Positions 8,464-17,425 of a DNA stretch of 64,000 nucleotides are shown in pieces. The notes under the pieces were generated by a model that saw nothing but the letters and a program-made list of their open reading frames with translations, searched no databases and was not told the origin of the DNA. Origin of the DNA: CBDBLK01 sp965215445 (lineage in GTDB: Bacteria; Bdellovibrionota; Bacteriovoracia; Bacteriovoracales; Bacteriovoracaceae); contig CBDCDT010000002.1 of the NCBI GenBank assembly GCA_965215445.1, positions 310,001 through 374,000 of the forward strand. The letters are read 5' to 3'. How positions within the stretch are numbered: position 1 is the first letter of the stretch; every line of letters starts with the position of its first letter. The position numbers and the translations under genes were made by a program.

Positions 8464-8490
8464 GGCCGGATTTTCCGATCACTTTCCCGT
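8464..8490 (+). repeat. 27-bp direct repeat, copy 2 (end of ATPase gene)
   Basis: Exact duplicate of 7746-7772. On the opposite strand it supplies the last codons (TGK and stop) of the ATPase gene that ends at 8479. Together the two copies bracket the brnTA module. Confidence 0.95.
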
Positions 8491-9711
8491 TTTTATGGTT
8501 TCTCTGTGTCCCAGTTCCAAACGAGTCTTGGCCACGGAGCTACCGGCAACGCCATCGCCGAGACTTACCCGAATCAACAATTTATAATCCAGCAACCATT
8601 CTTTGAAAAAGGGATTGGAAAAGCAATACCTACCCTCGCTTTTGTAGATATGGCCTTTTTTTTCCAACGTCAGTGCTGCGCTTCTCAGCGCTCCAGGGCC
8701 ACGCACTCCAACGACTTTTTCCATTTCCCGGCCAAATAGTTTGATCTCTGTCCGTTCTTGAGCAGCGGCCATTTGAAGAAGTAATTTTTGCTGTATTTTG
8801 GTAAGGCCCTTTCCCTCTATGGCCTCTTTAAAATATTTGAGTTCGTTTTTATAAATGATTTCCATAACCTCAAAAAAAGTATCAAAATCCAATTCCGCAC
8901 CCGCCTCAAGACTGTCAAAAGCGACCCTGCAAAATGCTTGGATATCGCCTGTAATGCCGTAACAAATTTTATATAAATATTTATAAACTTCTTCTTTCAA
9001 AAATATCTTTTTCGTTTGAAATTTGCGACAGATAAAAGGGTAAAAAACCTCTTCTTCGATATGCTCAAAATACAATATCTCCGTCTGTTTAAAAAATGGA
9101 GAACCAGGATTCCTAAAAATATGATCCATTTCATTTCTCACACTTCCAACGTAGAGAATGGGTATTCGATTCAACTTTTGAATTTTTCCCCGCATATATT
9201 TCAGTATGGCATTGCTGTTTTTAATGTCTTTAATGGCCTGAAATTCATCAAACAAAATGATGACTTTCTTTTTGGTTCGCTCTATGGTCTGGTTTAAAAA
9301 TTCAAAGCTGATATTGAGAGTTTTTCTAAATTCTTTGGTTTTGCTGTCAAATCCCAGAGAAACCCCATCGGCAGAGATTTTCAATTGGGGACTCAGACCA
9401 GCGGCCATCTGCAAAACTTTTTTGGAATCCCACACCTCATCCAAAACTTTTTTACAGGCATCAATCAAACTTTCAGCAATGTCGGACGCCTCGGCAATAT
9501 GGTAGAGGTCAACATCAATCTTATAAAAACCCTTCATCCGGTTTGCAACGTAATGAGCGGTGGAGGACTTGCCCACCCTGCGGTCTCCAATCAGGGCCAA
9601 TTTATGGCCACTCTCCAATTTGGCCAAAATCTTCTGTTCCAGTTCCCGCCTGGAGCAATAATCTTCCCCATCGACGATGGAATCAGTGATAAAAGGGTTT
9701 TTCGGACTCAT
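8479..9711 (-). CDS. AAA/STAND-type ATPase with C-terminal winged helix
   Basis: A 410-residue P-loop ATPase resembling the archaeal-type ATPases often found in accessory DNA. Walker A GDRRVGKSS is at residues 42-50, Walker B ILFDEF near 155, and a sensor-like YVGSVRNEM follows. The C-terminal third (about 310-385) reads like a winged helix: QQKLLLQMAAAQ.., GALRSAALTLEKKGHIYK, YCFSNPFFKEWL. No nuclease or toxin domain is visible. The ATG at 9711 has only a weak AGGG upstream. Two tandem palindromes sit just before the start. Its stop falls inside the 27-bp duplicated segment, so its 3' end was shaped by recombination. Biological role unknown. Confidence 0.7.
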   Translation of the reverse strand: MSPKNPFITDSIVDGEDYCSRRELEQKILAKLESGHKLALIGDRRVGKSSTAHYVANRMKGFYKIDVDLYHIAEASDIAESLIDACKKVLDEVWDSKKVLQMAAGLSPQLKISADGVSLGFDSKTKEFRKTLNISFEFLNQTIERTKKKVIILFDEFQAIKDIKNSNAILKYMRGKIQKLNRIPILYVGSVRNEMDHIFRNPGSPFFKQTEILYFEHIEEEVFYPFICRKFQTKKIFLKEEVYKYLYKICYGITGDIQAFCRVAFDSLEAGAELDFDTFFEVMEIIYKNELKYFKEAIEGKGLTKIQQKLLLQMAAAQERTEIKLFGREMEKVVGVRGPGALRSAALTLEKKGHIYKSEGRYCFSNPFFKEWLLDYKLLIRVSLGDGVAGSSVAKTRLELGHRETIKTGK

Positions 9712-9719
9712 TTCCCTAT

Positions 9720-9769
9720 CTTACTTAACTTTGAGTAAGAAAAGCAAATCTTACTCAACTTTGAGTAGG
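9720..9769 (-). promoter_or_regulatory. Tandem 20-bp palindromic operators
   Basis: Two copies of CTTACTYAACTTTGAGTARG lie at 9720-9739 and 9750-9769, exactly 30 bp apart. Copy 2 contains a perfect TACTCAA / TTGAGTA inverted repeat with a 2-bp spacer; copy 1 has one mismatch. They lie 9-58 bp before the ATPase start and overlap the 3' end of the small upstream gene. This is a typical layout for cooperative repressor sites. Confidence 0.7.
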
Positions 9770-9925
9770 CTCAAAATTCTCTGATTTCGCAACGCTTCTT
9801 TTTAGCCTTTTGCCATGAATTTTGCGAAAATCTTCGAGGAAGTGGAGAATTTGCATGGGTGTCAATTTGCGGCACTCTTTCAAGTAATCCAACTCAAAAA
9901 GTTGCACAGCTTTACGTTCTTTCAT
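9755..9925 (-). CDS. Small charged helical protein, unrecognised
   Basis: A 56-residue frame starting at the ATG at 9925 behind AAAGGG, 8 bp after the radical SAM gene. The sequence (MKERKAVQLFELDYLKEC, then PMQILHFLEDFRKIHGKRLKR) is predicted to be two amphipathic helices, as in small antitoxin or adaptor proteins that precede accessory genes. It ends inside the second operator palindrome and precedes the ATPase gene, so the two may be functionally paired. No family is assigned. Confidence 0.5.
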   Translation of the reverse strand: MKERKAVQLFELDYLKECRKLTPMQILHFLEDFRKIHGKRLKRSVAKSENFEPTQS

Positions 9926-9933
9926 ATTACCCT

Positions 9934-10752
9934 TTACCCTTGGGAACAAAGAACGGAAAGCCCGGTGAGTTCAAAAAGTTTGCTCCCCACCTCCTGGATT
10001 TCTTGCGGTGACAAAACCTTGAGCGTGCGGGTTTGGTAGTCAAAGGCCAATTGGTGGTTGCCCCGGTTTTCCCTGTGCCATTCGAGAGGGTAGGGGCGTT
10101 TGGGGGTGTTGAGCTGAACCACCGAAGGCCCCACTTTTTTTAGCATTTCGGCCAATTGAATGAGTTCGCATTGATTGATGGGCATAAACATGGTTTGAAC
10201 TTCGAGACGACCGTTGTAGTTTTCTTTGAGTTTAAAAATCCCCTCCAGACAACCCTTCAGCGTCACCCCCTCCGCCGGCCGGTTGATCTTGCCAAAAAGT
10301 TCTTCGTTGGGAGCGTCGATTTTGACGATCACCCGATCGAGAAGGCGAAGATTTTCCCGCACCTCACGGCGGTGCAGTTCCGTGGCGTTGGTCAGAATAA
10401 TTTGTTCCCCTTGGGGATAGAGCGCTTTCAATTCGCTTGCCACTTCGCCGAGATTGGCGGCCAAAGTCGGCTCTCCCGAACCCGAATAAGTAATCACGTC
10501 GATTTTTGCCTTTTGAGAGTTTAGGGATTTTTTGAAATCTTCCACAATGCGGGCGGTGGGAACGTAAACTTGCACCTCGCGGGTCACCCTCTGAATGGAA
10601 CCCAATTGGCAATAAATACAATTAAAAGAACAGGTCGAAGTCTCAAAGATGGGGTCGATCCCCAAGCTCATACCAAAGCGCCAGCTTTTGACCGGGCCAT
10701 AGACGCTGGAAGTATTGTTGAAAAGCTTCGCTTCTTCAGTTTTATTACGCAT
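9934..10752 (-). CDS. Radical SAM protein (COG0731-like, wyosine-synthase related)
   Basis: A 272-residue radical S-adenosylmethionine enzyme with the 4Fe-4S motif CSFNCIYC (C41, C45, C48). It is followed by a GSGEPTL segment, the glycine-rich SAM-binding motif, and LTNATELHRREVRENL, then DRVIVKIDAPNEE and INRP. This pattern resembles the COG0731 group related to tRNA wybutosine synthase, whose bacterial members have no settled function. It may be translationally linked to the gene ending at 10756. Confidence 0.78.
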   Translation of the reverse strand: MRNKTEEAKLFNNTSSVYGPVKSWRFGMSLGIDPIFETSTCSFNCIYCQLGSIQRVTREVQVYVPTARIVEDFKKSLNSQKAKIDVITYSGSGEPTLAANLGEVASELKALYPQGEQIILTNATELHRREVRENLRLLDRVIVKIDAPNEELFGKINRPAEGVTLKGCLEGIFKLKENYNGRLEVQTMFMPINQCELIQLAEMLKKVGPSVVQLNTPKRPYPLEWHRENRGNHQLAFDYQTRTLKVLSPQEIQEVGSKLFELTGLSVLCSQG

Positions 10753-10755
10753 TGC

Positions 10756-11202
10756 TTACAATTCCGTTAAAAATTCTCGGCCAATGCCCCTGGCATCTTC
10801 GAGTTCTCCATCCTCTAGCACCTCCACCGGATACTGCTCTCTCAAGGAATCCAAAAGCCCCAAGACATCCCCTTTCCAAGGAAGCGGAGCGAAGATTTCA
10901 ATATCACGAAAGGGCCTTCCCAGACTACTGCTTAGAGTCGAATAAAAGGCCAAACCCTCATTGGCCTCCAAAATGCAGTAAGTGAAGACCGCTTGAGTCT
11001 TGGGGATGCGAATAATGCAGTGATAAAGTCTCGAAATTAAAGCAGTGGTCATGGTATGAACCTTCTCTACATTGACTTCAATCTGAATTGGCCTACAATG
11101 GTCATAAGGCATAAGGAGGGCCGTCGGCAAGTCGTCTCGATTTGCGAGAGAATTGCGCAAGGCGGCATGGAGGCCTTGATATGAATGTGGCATTTTTACC
11201 AT
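10756..11202 (-). CDS. Conserved protein, possibly DUF4911-like
   Basis: A 148-residue protein. The ATG at 11202 is chosen because AAAGGGTGAA precedes it; an ATG at 11193 lacks a good site. The C-terminal half (CIIRIPKTQAVFTYCILEANEGLAFYSTL...IEIFAPLPWKGDVLGLLDSLRE) has the strand-helix-strand pattern of the short DUF4911 family, but this assignment is tentative. The start overlaps the divergent lipoprotein gene (ATG at 11181) by 22 bp, so promoters for each lie inside the other's coding sequence. It lies 3 bp before the radical SAM gene, suggesting an operon. Confidence 0.6.
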   Translation of the reverse strand: MVKMPHSYQGLHAALRNSLANRDDLPTALLMPYDHCRPIQIEVNVEKVHTMTTALISRLYHCIIRIPKTQAVFTYCILEANEGLAFYSTLSSSLGRPFRDIEIFAPLPWKGDVLGLLDSLREQYPVEVLEDGELEDARGIGREFLTEL

Positions 11203-11789
11203 TTCACCCTTTGCTGATTCTTTTCGTCCTCTTGCTCGGATTGAGCGGCTGTGGAGGCGTACGCAAACACCCCAACGCCCCCAAAGTTGAATCTTCCTCA
11301 ACTCAAGGCCAACAGACGGGAACGGGAAAAGAACTGGGCGAGACAGTCAGCACTTTTGATGGGCCGACTGAAGCGCAAGCGGCAGAGTCCCCCCAACCCG
11401 AATCCACGCCCGCACCCACAGACGCAAGTCGGCCGATGCCTCCCGACACCGTCATTGAACAACAAATTGCCCTTTTGCGGGAAATTGAAAAGCAAATTGA
11501 ACAAAAACAATTTGTAGAAGCCCTGGATCAAATCAAGCAACTGGAAGGCAGTCCCGCCCGGCAAATCGCAGTGAGGGCCAAATATTTACAGGGAGAGGCG
11601 CTTTTTCACCAGGAGGAATTTGACCTGGCGATGCAAGTTTACGAGGAAATCATCACCAAGCACGCCTTTTCCGGGCTGGTGTTGGGTGCTTTGAAAAGGC
11701 TTATCGTCTGCAGTGAAAAACTTGAGTTGGAGGAAAAGAGAAAAAAGTATCACTCCATTCTCCACGATTTTTTTGAGGAAGAAGTTTAA
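11181..11789 (+). CDS. TPR-containing lipoprotein
   Basis: A 202-residue protein starting at the ATG at 11181 behind GGAGG. It has a short hydrophobic signal sequence and lipobox (GLSGC, Cys about 24), then a Pro/Thr/Ser/Gln-rich linker. The C-terminal region (QIEQKQFVEALDQIKQLEG, KYLQGEALFHQEEFDLAMQVYEEIITKHAFSG) reads as two to three TPR-like helices, like YbgF/BamD-type lipoproteins. Its stop overlaps the ATG of the LysM gene, so the two are probably translationally coupled envelope proteins. Confidence 0.78.
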   Translation: MNVAFLPFHPLLILFVLLLGLSGCGGVRKHPNAPKVESSSTQGQQTGTGKELGETVSTFDGPTEAQAAESPQPESTPAPTDASRPMPPDTVIEQQIALLREIEKQIEQKQFVEALDQIKQLEGSPARQIAVRAKYLQGEALFHQEEFDLAMQVYEEIITKHAFSGLVLGALKRLIVCSEKLELEEKRKKYHSILHDFFEEEV

Positions 11790-13849
11790 TGGCCAAATAT
11801 TTTTTATTATTCGCCTTGCTTTTGGCCCCGGAAAACGCTTTACCCCAAAACAATAACGGGGAACTTGAACTGCTGGATGCCGTCGATGTCGACACTTCTG
11901 CGGAAGAAGGAGAACTCGACCTCTCTGATTTTGAAGAAATTGACGACCTTCAATCATTGGAAAACGGCGACCCCCAACCTCCCCCACAGATACCAACACC
12001 GCCTACTCCATCTCCAGCGCCGCCCCCAACGCTGGCCCCAAATCAGGCGCAAAATACAAATCAAAACGTGGAGATTTTTGAAGTCGGTTCGGAGGAAGAA
12101 AAACTACTGGAACTCTCCAAACTGGTGGAAACCAAAATCCCCGACAGCGACTGGGATGAAGTTGCGGCCTCGGCACAAATTGACAGGTACATCGTTCAAA
12201 AAGGTGATTGGTTGTGGAAAATTTCTCAAAAACTTTTTGGTTCGGGCTTTTATTATTCCAAAATTTGGTCACTCAACCCCCACATCGGCAATCCCCACGA
12301 AATTGAACCCGGCATGACGTTGATTTTTTCCACCGGCGACTCGGACGACATGCCCAACGTACAAGTCAGCGATTTTAATGTGCAAACTGCGGAAGATGCC
12401 GAAGAGGAAGACAGGTCTCAAGACTACATCGACTTCACCCGTTTCGGCGAAGAAGTCAGACCCTCCTGGATGAGCCAAAGAAAACAACTGATCGACAGTG
12501 GAGTCTATTTTCAATACGCCTCTGAGGAAACTTTGGACGACCTAAAGAAAAGCGCCGAAGATATGCTCACTGGAGAATACAACAAATACGAACCTCCCCC
12601 ATCCGACGCCATAGTCCAGGAACCCAATGACGACTACGATGAAACCGGCTTCGATAAAAGCTCCCGGGTCATGTTCGACTTCAAAGAAGGTTTTTTCCTC
12701 AACACTTTTGTCACTTCCAATATCGTTCAAGACCTGGGGTATATTTCTGGGGCCAGACAAGAAAATGTTTTTATCCAACAGTTCAGCAAAATTTACGCTG
12801 CTTTTGATAATTCAGTGACCGTCAAACCGGGAGATATGTTTTCCGTCTATATTCCTGGAGGCACTATCTCCCACAAAATTTCCGACCGCTCCGGCCGCAA
12901 GTACACCATCGGTGCCCAAATCAAGGCGATCCGAAAAATTGACCAGCAATGGGAATGTCTGGTGACCGAGCTTTCGGGAACCGTCCAGAGAAATGACCGC
13001 ATCACCGTCTACACACCCAGAATTGGAAGAATCCTCAAGACCTTTAACAAGCGCAATATTGAAGCGGCAGTAGTGGGTACTTACAAGGAAGGCGCCGAAT
13101 ACATTTCCTTTGGCAATGTTCTGTATTTGGACAGAGGCCGAGCGGACGGAGTGGAAATGGGTACCGTCTTTGAGGCCTATTCCTTTTTAGATCGCGGTAC
13201 CGAAAAGCGCCTCACCCCCAACCCCACTTATAAAATTGGCGAACTCACAGTCATCAGCTTGACCGATAATTTTGCCACCGCACTGACTACCCAATCTTCC
13301 GAACCCATCACATTGGGAACCATCGCGCTCACTAAAACCGAAGAACAAGTGCTCATCGAAGGCCAACTCAAAGACCGCGGTTCTTCACAAAAAATTGAAG
13401 CGTTGACCAAAGAATCTCTCGACGAACTCGACGTGGCCTTGAACCTCGACGACATTAATGAAGACCTACTCAAAAAGGCCGACCAAATTCAACTCAGCGA
13501 AGACGAACTGGAAGAACTAGAGCGTCAAGAACGAGAAAAATCCATTATTCAAGATCACGAAAAAGACCTCAAGGAATTGGAACGCCTCGAAAATGAAATT
13601 TTAGATGCGGAGCTAAGCCTAAACGAGAGCAAAGTTGACGAAGACAAATTTTTAGAGGAACAAGACCTCGAACAAGTTGAAAAGGATGTTAAAAAACCCG
13701 ACCCAAATGCTTTTGAATCTCTTGACGACATTGAAAAGGAAATTGGCGTAAAATTTATGGACGAAGACCTCAATTCCAAAGAAAATCCCTACGGATTGAC
13801 TGAATTCGATCTTGAAGAAATCGACGAATTATTGAATACTGAGCAGTAG
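11789..13849 (+). CDS. LysM-domain protein with acidic C-terminal tail
   Basis: A 686-residue secreted protein: signal peptide (about 1-19), an acidic/proline-rich linker, and one LysM domain at about residues 132-180 (RYIVQKGDWLWKISQKLFG...IWSLNPHIGNPHEIEPGMTLIF), which binds peptidoglycan glycan. A long middle region (about 290-520) has beta-rich, SH3-like or S1-like blocks. The last 160 residues are a highly acidic coiled coil rich in DE/EL. No catalytic motif is visible, so a wall-anchored structural or scaffold role is likely. It overlaps the lipoprotein gene by a TAATG-type junction. Confidence 0.8.
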   Translation: MAKYFLLFALLLAPENALPQNNNGELELLDAVDVDTSAEEGELDLSDFEEIDDLQSLENGDPQPPPQIPTPPTPSPAPPPTLAPNQAQNTNQNVEIFEVGSEEEKLLELSKLVETKIPDSDWDEVAASAQIDRYIVQKGDWLWKISQKLFGSGFYYSKIWSLNPHIGNPHEIEPGMTLIFSTGDSDDMPNVQVSDFNVQTAEDAEEEDRSQDYIDFTRFGEEVRPSWMSQRKQLIDSGVYFQYASEETLDDLKKSAEDMLTGEYNKYEPPPSDAIVQEPNDDYDETGFDKSSRVMFDFKEGFFLNTFVTSNIVQDLGYISGARQENVFIQQFSKIYAAFDNSVTVKPGDMFSVYIPGGTISHKISDRSGRKYTIGAQIKAIRKIDQQWECLVTELSGTVQRNDRITVYTPRIGRILKTFNKRNIEAAVVGTYKEGAEYISFGNVLYLDRGRADGVEMGTVFEAYSFLDRGTEKRLTPNPTYKIGELTVISLTDNFATALTTQSSEPITLGTIALTKTEEQVLIEGQLKDRGSSQKIEALTKESLDELDVALNLDDINEDLLKKADQIQLSEDELEELERQEREKSIIQDHEKDLKELERLENEILDAELSLNESKVDEDKFLEEQDLEQVEKDVKKPDPNAFESLDDIEKEIGVKFMDEDLNSKENPYGLTEFDLEEIDELLNTEQ

Positions 13850-13902
13850 ACTGTTTACGACCTGCTGCAACATCAAAGGTTTCAAGGGCCTTGAGGAACT
13901 AA

Positions 13903-16425
13903 ATGACACTAAAAACTAATAATTCGCGTCGAAAAAAGACTTCAAAAAAGCGCTCCAAAAAGAAAGTGAGCAAAGTCTCCAAAAAAATTTCCAAGAAGAA
14001 AACCACTAAAAAGAAAGTCACCAAGAAGAAAACCGCCAAGAAGAAGGCCGCCAAAAAAAGCACTGCCAGAAGGATCAGTGGCCCCTACGACTTAGTGGTG
14101 GTGGAATCTCCCCACAAGGCCAAAACCATTAGAAAATATTTAGGCAGGGGCTTCCAGGTAGTGGCCTCCAATGGCCATATCAAAGACCTTCCCAAATCCA
14201 AACTCGGAGTCGATACCAAGAAAAACTTTGCCATCGACCTGGTTCCCATCCCCAGCAAACGGGACAAGGTGGAAAGAATCCAAGAACTGGCCAAACGGGC
14301 CAGTCAAATTTACCTCGCCCCCGATATGGATCGCGAAGGCGAGGCGATAGCTCATCATTTGGCAGAAGAGATCGGGCGCAAGAAAAAAATCCACCGCATT
14401 GTCTTCAACGCCGTCACCAAGTCGGCAATTCAAGAGGCCATCTCTCACCCCATGACTTTGCGCCAGGAAATGTACGATTCCCAAAAAACCCGCCGCATCC
14501 TCGACCGCCTGGTGGGCTATAAAATTTCCCCCATTCTGTGGGACAAAGTTCAGCGCGGAATTTCCGCCGGAAGAGTGCAATCCGTGGCCTTGCGACTGAT
14601 CGTAGAGCGTGAAGACGAAATCAAGGCCTTTAAATCGGAGCGATGGTTTTCCATTGAAGGCATCGTCGAGAAGAGAAAAATCCCCTTTGAAATAAGGTAT
14701 TACGGCGAACAGGCAAACAAAAAAACCGAACTTACCGACGAAAAACTTGTCAAAAAAATTGTCAAGGATGTTAAAGGCAAAACCTTTACCGTCACCGATG
14801 TCAAAAAGAGGGAACGCAAACAAAACCCCACTCCCCCTTTCACTACTTCCAAATTGCAACAAGAGGCGGCCCACAAACTGGGTTTCACCGCCAAACGCAC
14901 CATGACCGTGGCCCAAAAATTATACGAAGGGGTTTCGCTCGCTGACCACGGGATGCAAGGTCTGATTACCTATATGCGTACTGATTCCGTGCGAACCGCT
15001 CCCGAGGCCCTCTCGGAAGTACGCCGCTATATCGGCCAAAAATACGGCAAAGATTATCTACCGGCCGATGCCATTGTTTACAAAAAGAAAAAGGGTTCCG
15101 GCAAAGTTCAGGACGCCCACGAGGCGATTCGCCCCACCTCTTTACTCTATTCCCCCGACGAAGTTCGCGGCGACCTGGACACCGACCAGGAAAAACTCTA
15201 CCGCCTGATCTGGAACAAATTTGTAAGCTCCCAAATGGCACCGGCGGTGATCGACCAAACCACAATTATGAACGAATGTCAGGGACATTTTTTCAATGCC
15301 ACCGGATCGGTCATTAAATTTCCCGGCTTCCGGGCGGTTTATCTCGAAGCAGTGGCGGAAGCACGCTCGCGCAAAGGCAAAGATGAAGAGGCCTTGAGCG
15401 TTGGAAAATCCGGCGTGCTTCCCCAAGTGCACACAGGCGAAACCTTAAAAACCAAAAAAGACCCCTCCGAAGCCGAACATTGGACCAGTCCTCCACCCCG
15501 TTATAATGAGGCCTCACTGGTCAAAGACTTGGAGGAAAAAGGCATCGGCCGCCCCTCCACTTACGCCTCCATCATCTCCAATATTCAAGATCGCGGCTAT
15601 GTCGAAAAAATTGAAAACCGTTTTTTGCCCACGGAACTCGGTAGTGTGGTCTGCAAAATGCTGATTGAAAGTTTTCCCGACATTATGAACATTGACTTCA
15701 CCGCTCAAATTGAACAATTGCTGGATCAAATTGAAGAGGGTGAGGCGACCTACAAGAAAATCCTCAAAACTTTTTGGAAGAGCTTTGAAAAAACTCTCGA
15801 AAAGGCCAAAGAGGAGATGAAAAACCTCAAAAAGCAAAATATCCCCACCGGGCTTAAATGTTTAAAATGCAAAGAGGGTGAATACTTCATCAAGTGGGGC
15901 CGAAACGGCCAGTTTTTGGCCTGTTCCCTCTACCCCGATTGCAACGGAACCCAGGATTTTAAAAAGACATTGGACGGCACCATTCACGTTCTCCCCAAAA
16001 ACTATTTCCACGACTCCTGCCCCGAGTGCAATAAGCGCATGGAAGTTAAAACCGGCCGCTATGGCCGCTTTGTTCGCTGTGAAGAATATCCCAACTGCGA
16101 AACCACTCTTCCCTACACCCTGTCCACTAAATGCCCCGACTGCAAAACCGGAAAATTTGCCGAAAAGAAAAGCCGCTACGGAAAAATCTTTTACGGATGT
16201 ACCAACTACCCCGATTGCAGCAACACGCTCTGGTCACGGCCTTTCAAACATGACTGCGCCTCGTGCGGTTATGCCCTGATGGTCTATCGTGAAACCAAGC
16301 GCGAAGGAAAGCAACTCCAGTGCCCCAAATGCAAATTCAAATTGGACTGGGAAGAAACGCCCTTTAGTGAAGAACAAACCCAAAACCAATCCCAAATTGC
16401 CCACGAGGGCCAACAAATCGCTTAG
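13903..16425 (+). CDS. topA: DNA topoisomerase I with histone-like N-terminal tail
   Basis: An 840-residue type IA topoisomerase that relaxes negative supercoils. The first 57 residues are almost pure Lys/Ser/Thr/Ala repeats (KKTTKKKVTKKKTAKKKAAKK). The Toprim domain begins near residue 62 (YDLVVVESPHKAKTI), and DMDREGEAIAHH follows. The catalytic tyrosine is Tyr357 in TYMRTDSVR. Four C-terminal zinc-ribbon modules begin near residue 645 with paired CxxC motifs (CLKC, CPEC, CPDC, CASC/CPKC). GAGGAA lies upstream of the ATG. Core length is standard; the basic tail is the unusual feature and should give extra DNA binding. Confidence 0.97.
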   Translation: MTLKTNNSRRKKTSKKRSKKKVSKVSKKISKKKTTKKKVTKKKTAKKKAAKKSTARRISGPYDLVVVESPHKAKTIRKYLGRGFQVVASNGHIKDLPKSKLGVDTKKNFAIDLVPIPSKRDKVERIQELAKRASQIYLAPDMDREGEAIAHHLAEEIGRKKKIHRIVFNAVTKSAIQEAISHPMTLRQEMYDSQKTRRILDRLVGYKISPILWDKVQRGISAGRVQSVALRLIVEREDEIKAFKSERWFSIEGIVEKRKIPFEIRYYGEQANKKTELTDEKLVKKIVKDVKGKTFTVTDVKKRERKQNPTPPFTTSKLQQEAAHKLGFTAKRTMTVAQKLYEGVSLADHGMQGLITYMRTDSVRTAPEALSEVRRYIGQKYGKDYLPADAIVYKKKKGSGKVQDAHEAIRPTSLLYSPDEVRGDLDTDQEKLYRLIWNKFVSSQMAPAVIDQTTIMNECQGHFFNATGSVIKFPGFRAVYLEAVAEARSRKGKDEEALSVGKSGVLPQVHTGETLKTKKDPSEAEHWTSPPPRYNEASLVKDLEEKGIGRPSTYASIISNIQDRGYVEKIENRFLPTELGSVVCKMLIESFPDIMNIDFTAQIEQLLDQIEEGEATYKKILKTFWKSFEKTLEKAKEEMKNLKKQNIPTGLKCLKCKEGEYFIKWGRNGQFLACSLYPDCNGTQDFKKTLDGTIHVLPKNYFHDSCPECNKRMEVKTGRYGRFVRCEEYPNCETTLPYTLSTKCPDCKTGKFAEKKSRYGKIFYGCTNYPDCSNTLWSRPFKHDCASCGYALMVYRETKREGKQLQCPKCKFKLDWEETPFSEEQTQNQSQIAHEGQQIA

Positions 16426-16428
16426 CCT

Positions 16429-17403
16429 ATGCCAACCCCATCTTGGAAGGAAGTTTTTTGTTCCGGCCCAGGCCCGCGCTCACCGAGAGAATTTGGCAAG
16501 CTCTTTGCCAAGGCCTTTGCCATGGGAATTGCCGACCTCATCCCCGGAGTATCGGGGGGAACCATCGCCTTCATCAGTGGCATCTACCGCGAACTTTTGG
16601 CGGCCATCGCCTCCATCGACAAAACTTTTCTGACCACTCTTGGAAAAGGACATCTCAAGGCCGCCGTGGGCCTCTTGCACACCCGTTTTCTCATTCCCCT
16701 ATTCGCTGGCATTTTATCCGCCATCTTTTTGTTGGCCAGGCTCATGCATTACCTGATGAATCACCACGCCGTGCTCACCTGGTCGGCCTTCCTGGGATTG
16801 ATCGCCGCCTCCATCATCGTCATTTTCAGGCAACAAGCTGAACCGCTCAAACCTTCCAATGCCCTCTCACTCATGGCCGGCGCCATCGCCGCCTGGATTG
16901 TCGTCGATCTCATCCCCGTCACCACGCCGGAAGCGCTGTGGTTCCTCTTCCTATGCGGAATGATTGCCACTTCGGCAATGATTTTGCCGGGACTTTCCGG
17001 CAGCTTCCTGCTGCTCATCCTGGGCAAATACGAATTTATCACCGGCATCGTCAAAAACCCCTTTCAACCGGGGGGCATGATAATCCTTGTCACTTTCGCC
17101 GCCGGTTCAACTGTGGGCATCCTAAGCTCCGGCCGCCTACTCAACCACCTGCTCAAGCGCCACCACTGCCAAACCATGGCCTTCCTCACCGGCATCCTCA
17201 TCGGCTCCATCAAAAAAGTCTGGCCGTGGCGGGAAGTCCTCGAAACCCGAACCATACGCGGCAAAACCCACATCCTCCGCGAGGCCAACATCCTTCCCGA
17301 CGCCTTCAACACGCAAACTGCCTGCGCCATAGGCCTGATCATGCTTGGCCTTGCCAGCGTGCTTGCAATCGAGTTTTACAAAACCCGCAAGCAACTGGTA
17401 TAA
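16429..17403 (+). CDS. DUF368 membrane protein (PopT-type undecaprenyl-phosphate translocase)
   Basis: A 324-residue polytopic membrane protein with about eight hydrophobic segments. The conserved family signature GIADLIPGVSGGTIAFISGIYRE lies at about residues 30-55, and the internal echo MILPGLSGSFLLLILGKYE at about 180-200 shows the two-fold repeat of DUF368. Members of DUF368 have been shown to recycle undecaprenyl phosphate across the cytoplasmic membrane for wall synthesis. It starts 3 bp after topA, so it is probably cotranscribed with it, and it ends 22 bp before tRNA-Arg. Confidence 0.88.
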   Translation: MPTPSWKEVFCSGPGPRSPREFGKLFAKAFAMGIADLIPGVSGGTIAFISGIYRELLAAIASIDKTFLTTLGKGHLKAAVGLLHTRFLIPLFAGILSAIFLLARLMHYLMNHHAVLTWSAFLGLIAASIIVIFRQQAEPLKPSNALSLMAGAIAAWIVVDLIPVTTPEALWFLFLCGMIATSAMILPGLSGSFLLLILGKYEFITGIVKNPFQPGGMIILVTFAAGSTVGILSSGRLLNHLLKRHHCQTMAFLTGILIGSIKKVWPWREVLETRTIRGKTHILREANILPDAFNTQTACAIGLIMLGLASVLAIEFYKTRKQLV

Positions 17404-17425
17404 CCTCTCTCAGTTATCGACCAGC

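Noticed and set aside
14140..14916. 258-residue minus-strand open frame
   Set aside because: Antisense shadow of topA with Gly/Phe-rich sequence typical of reverse-frame artefacts.
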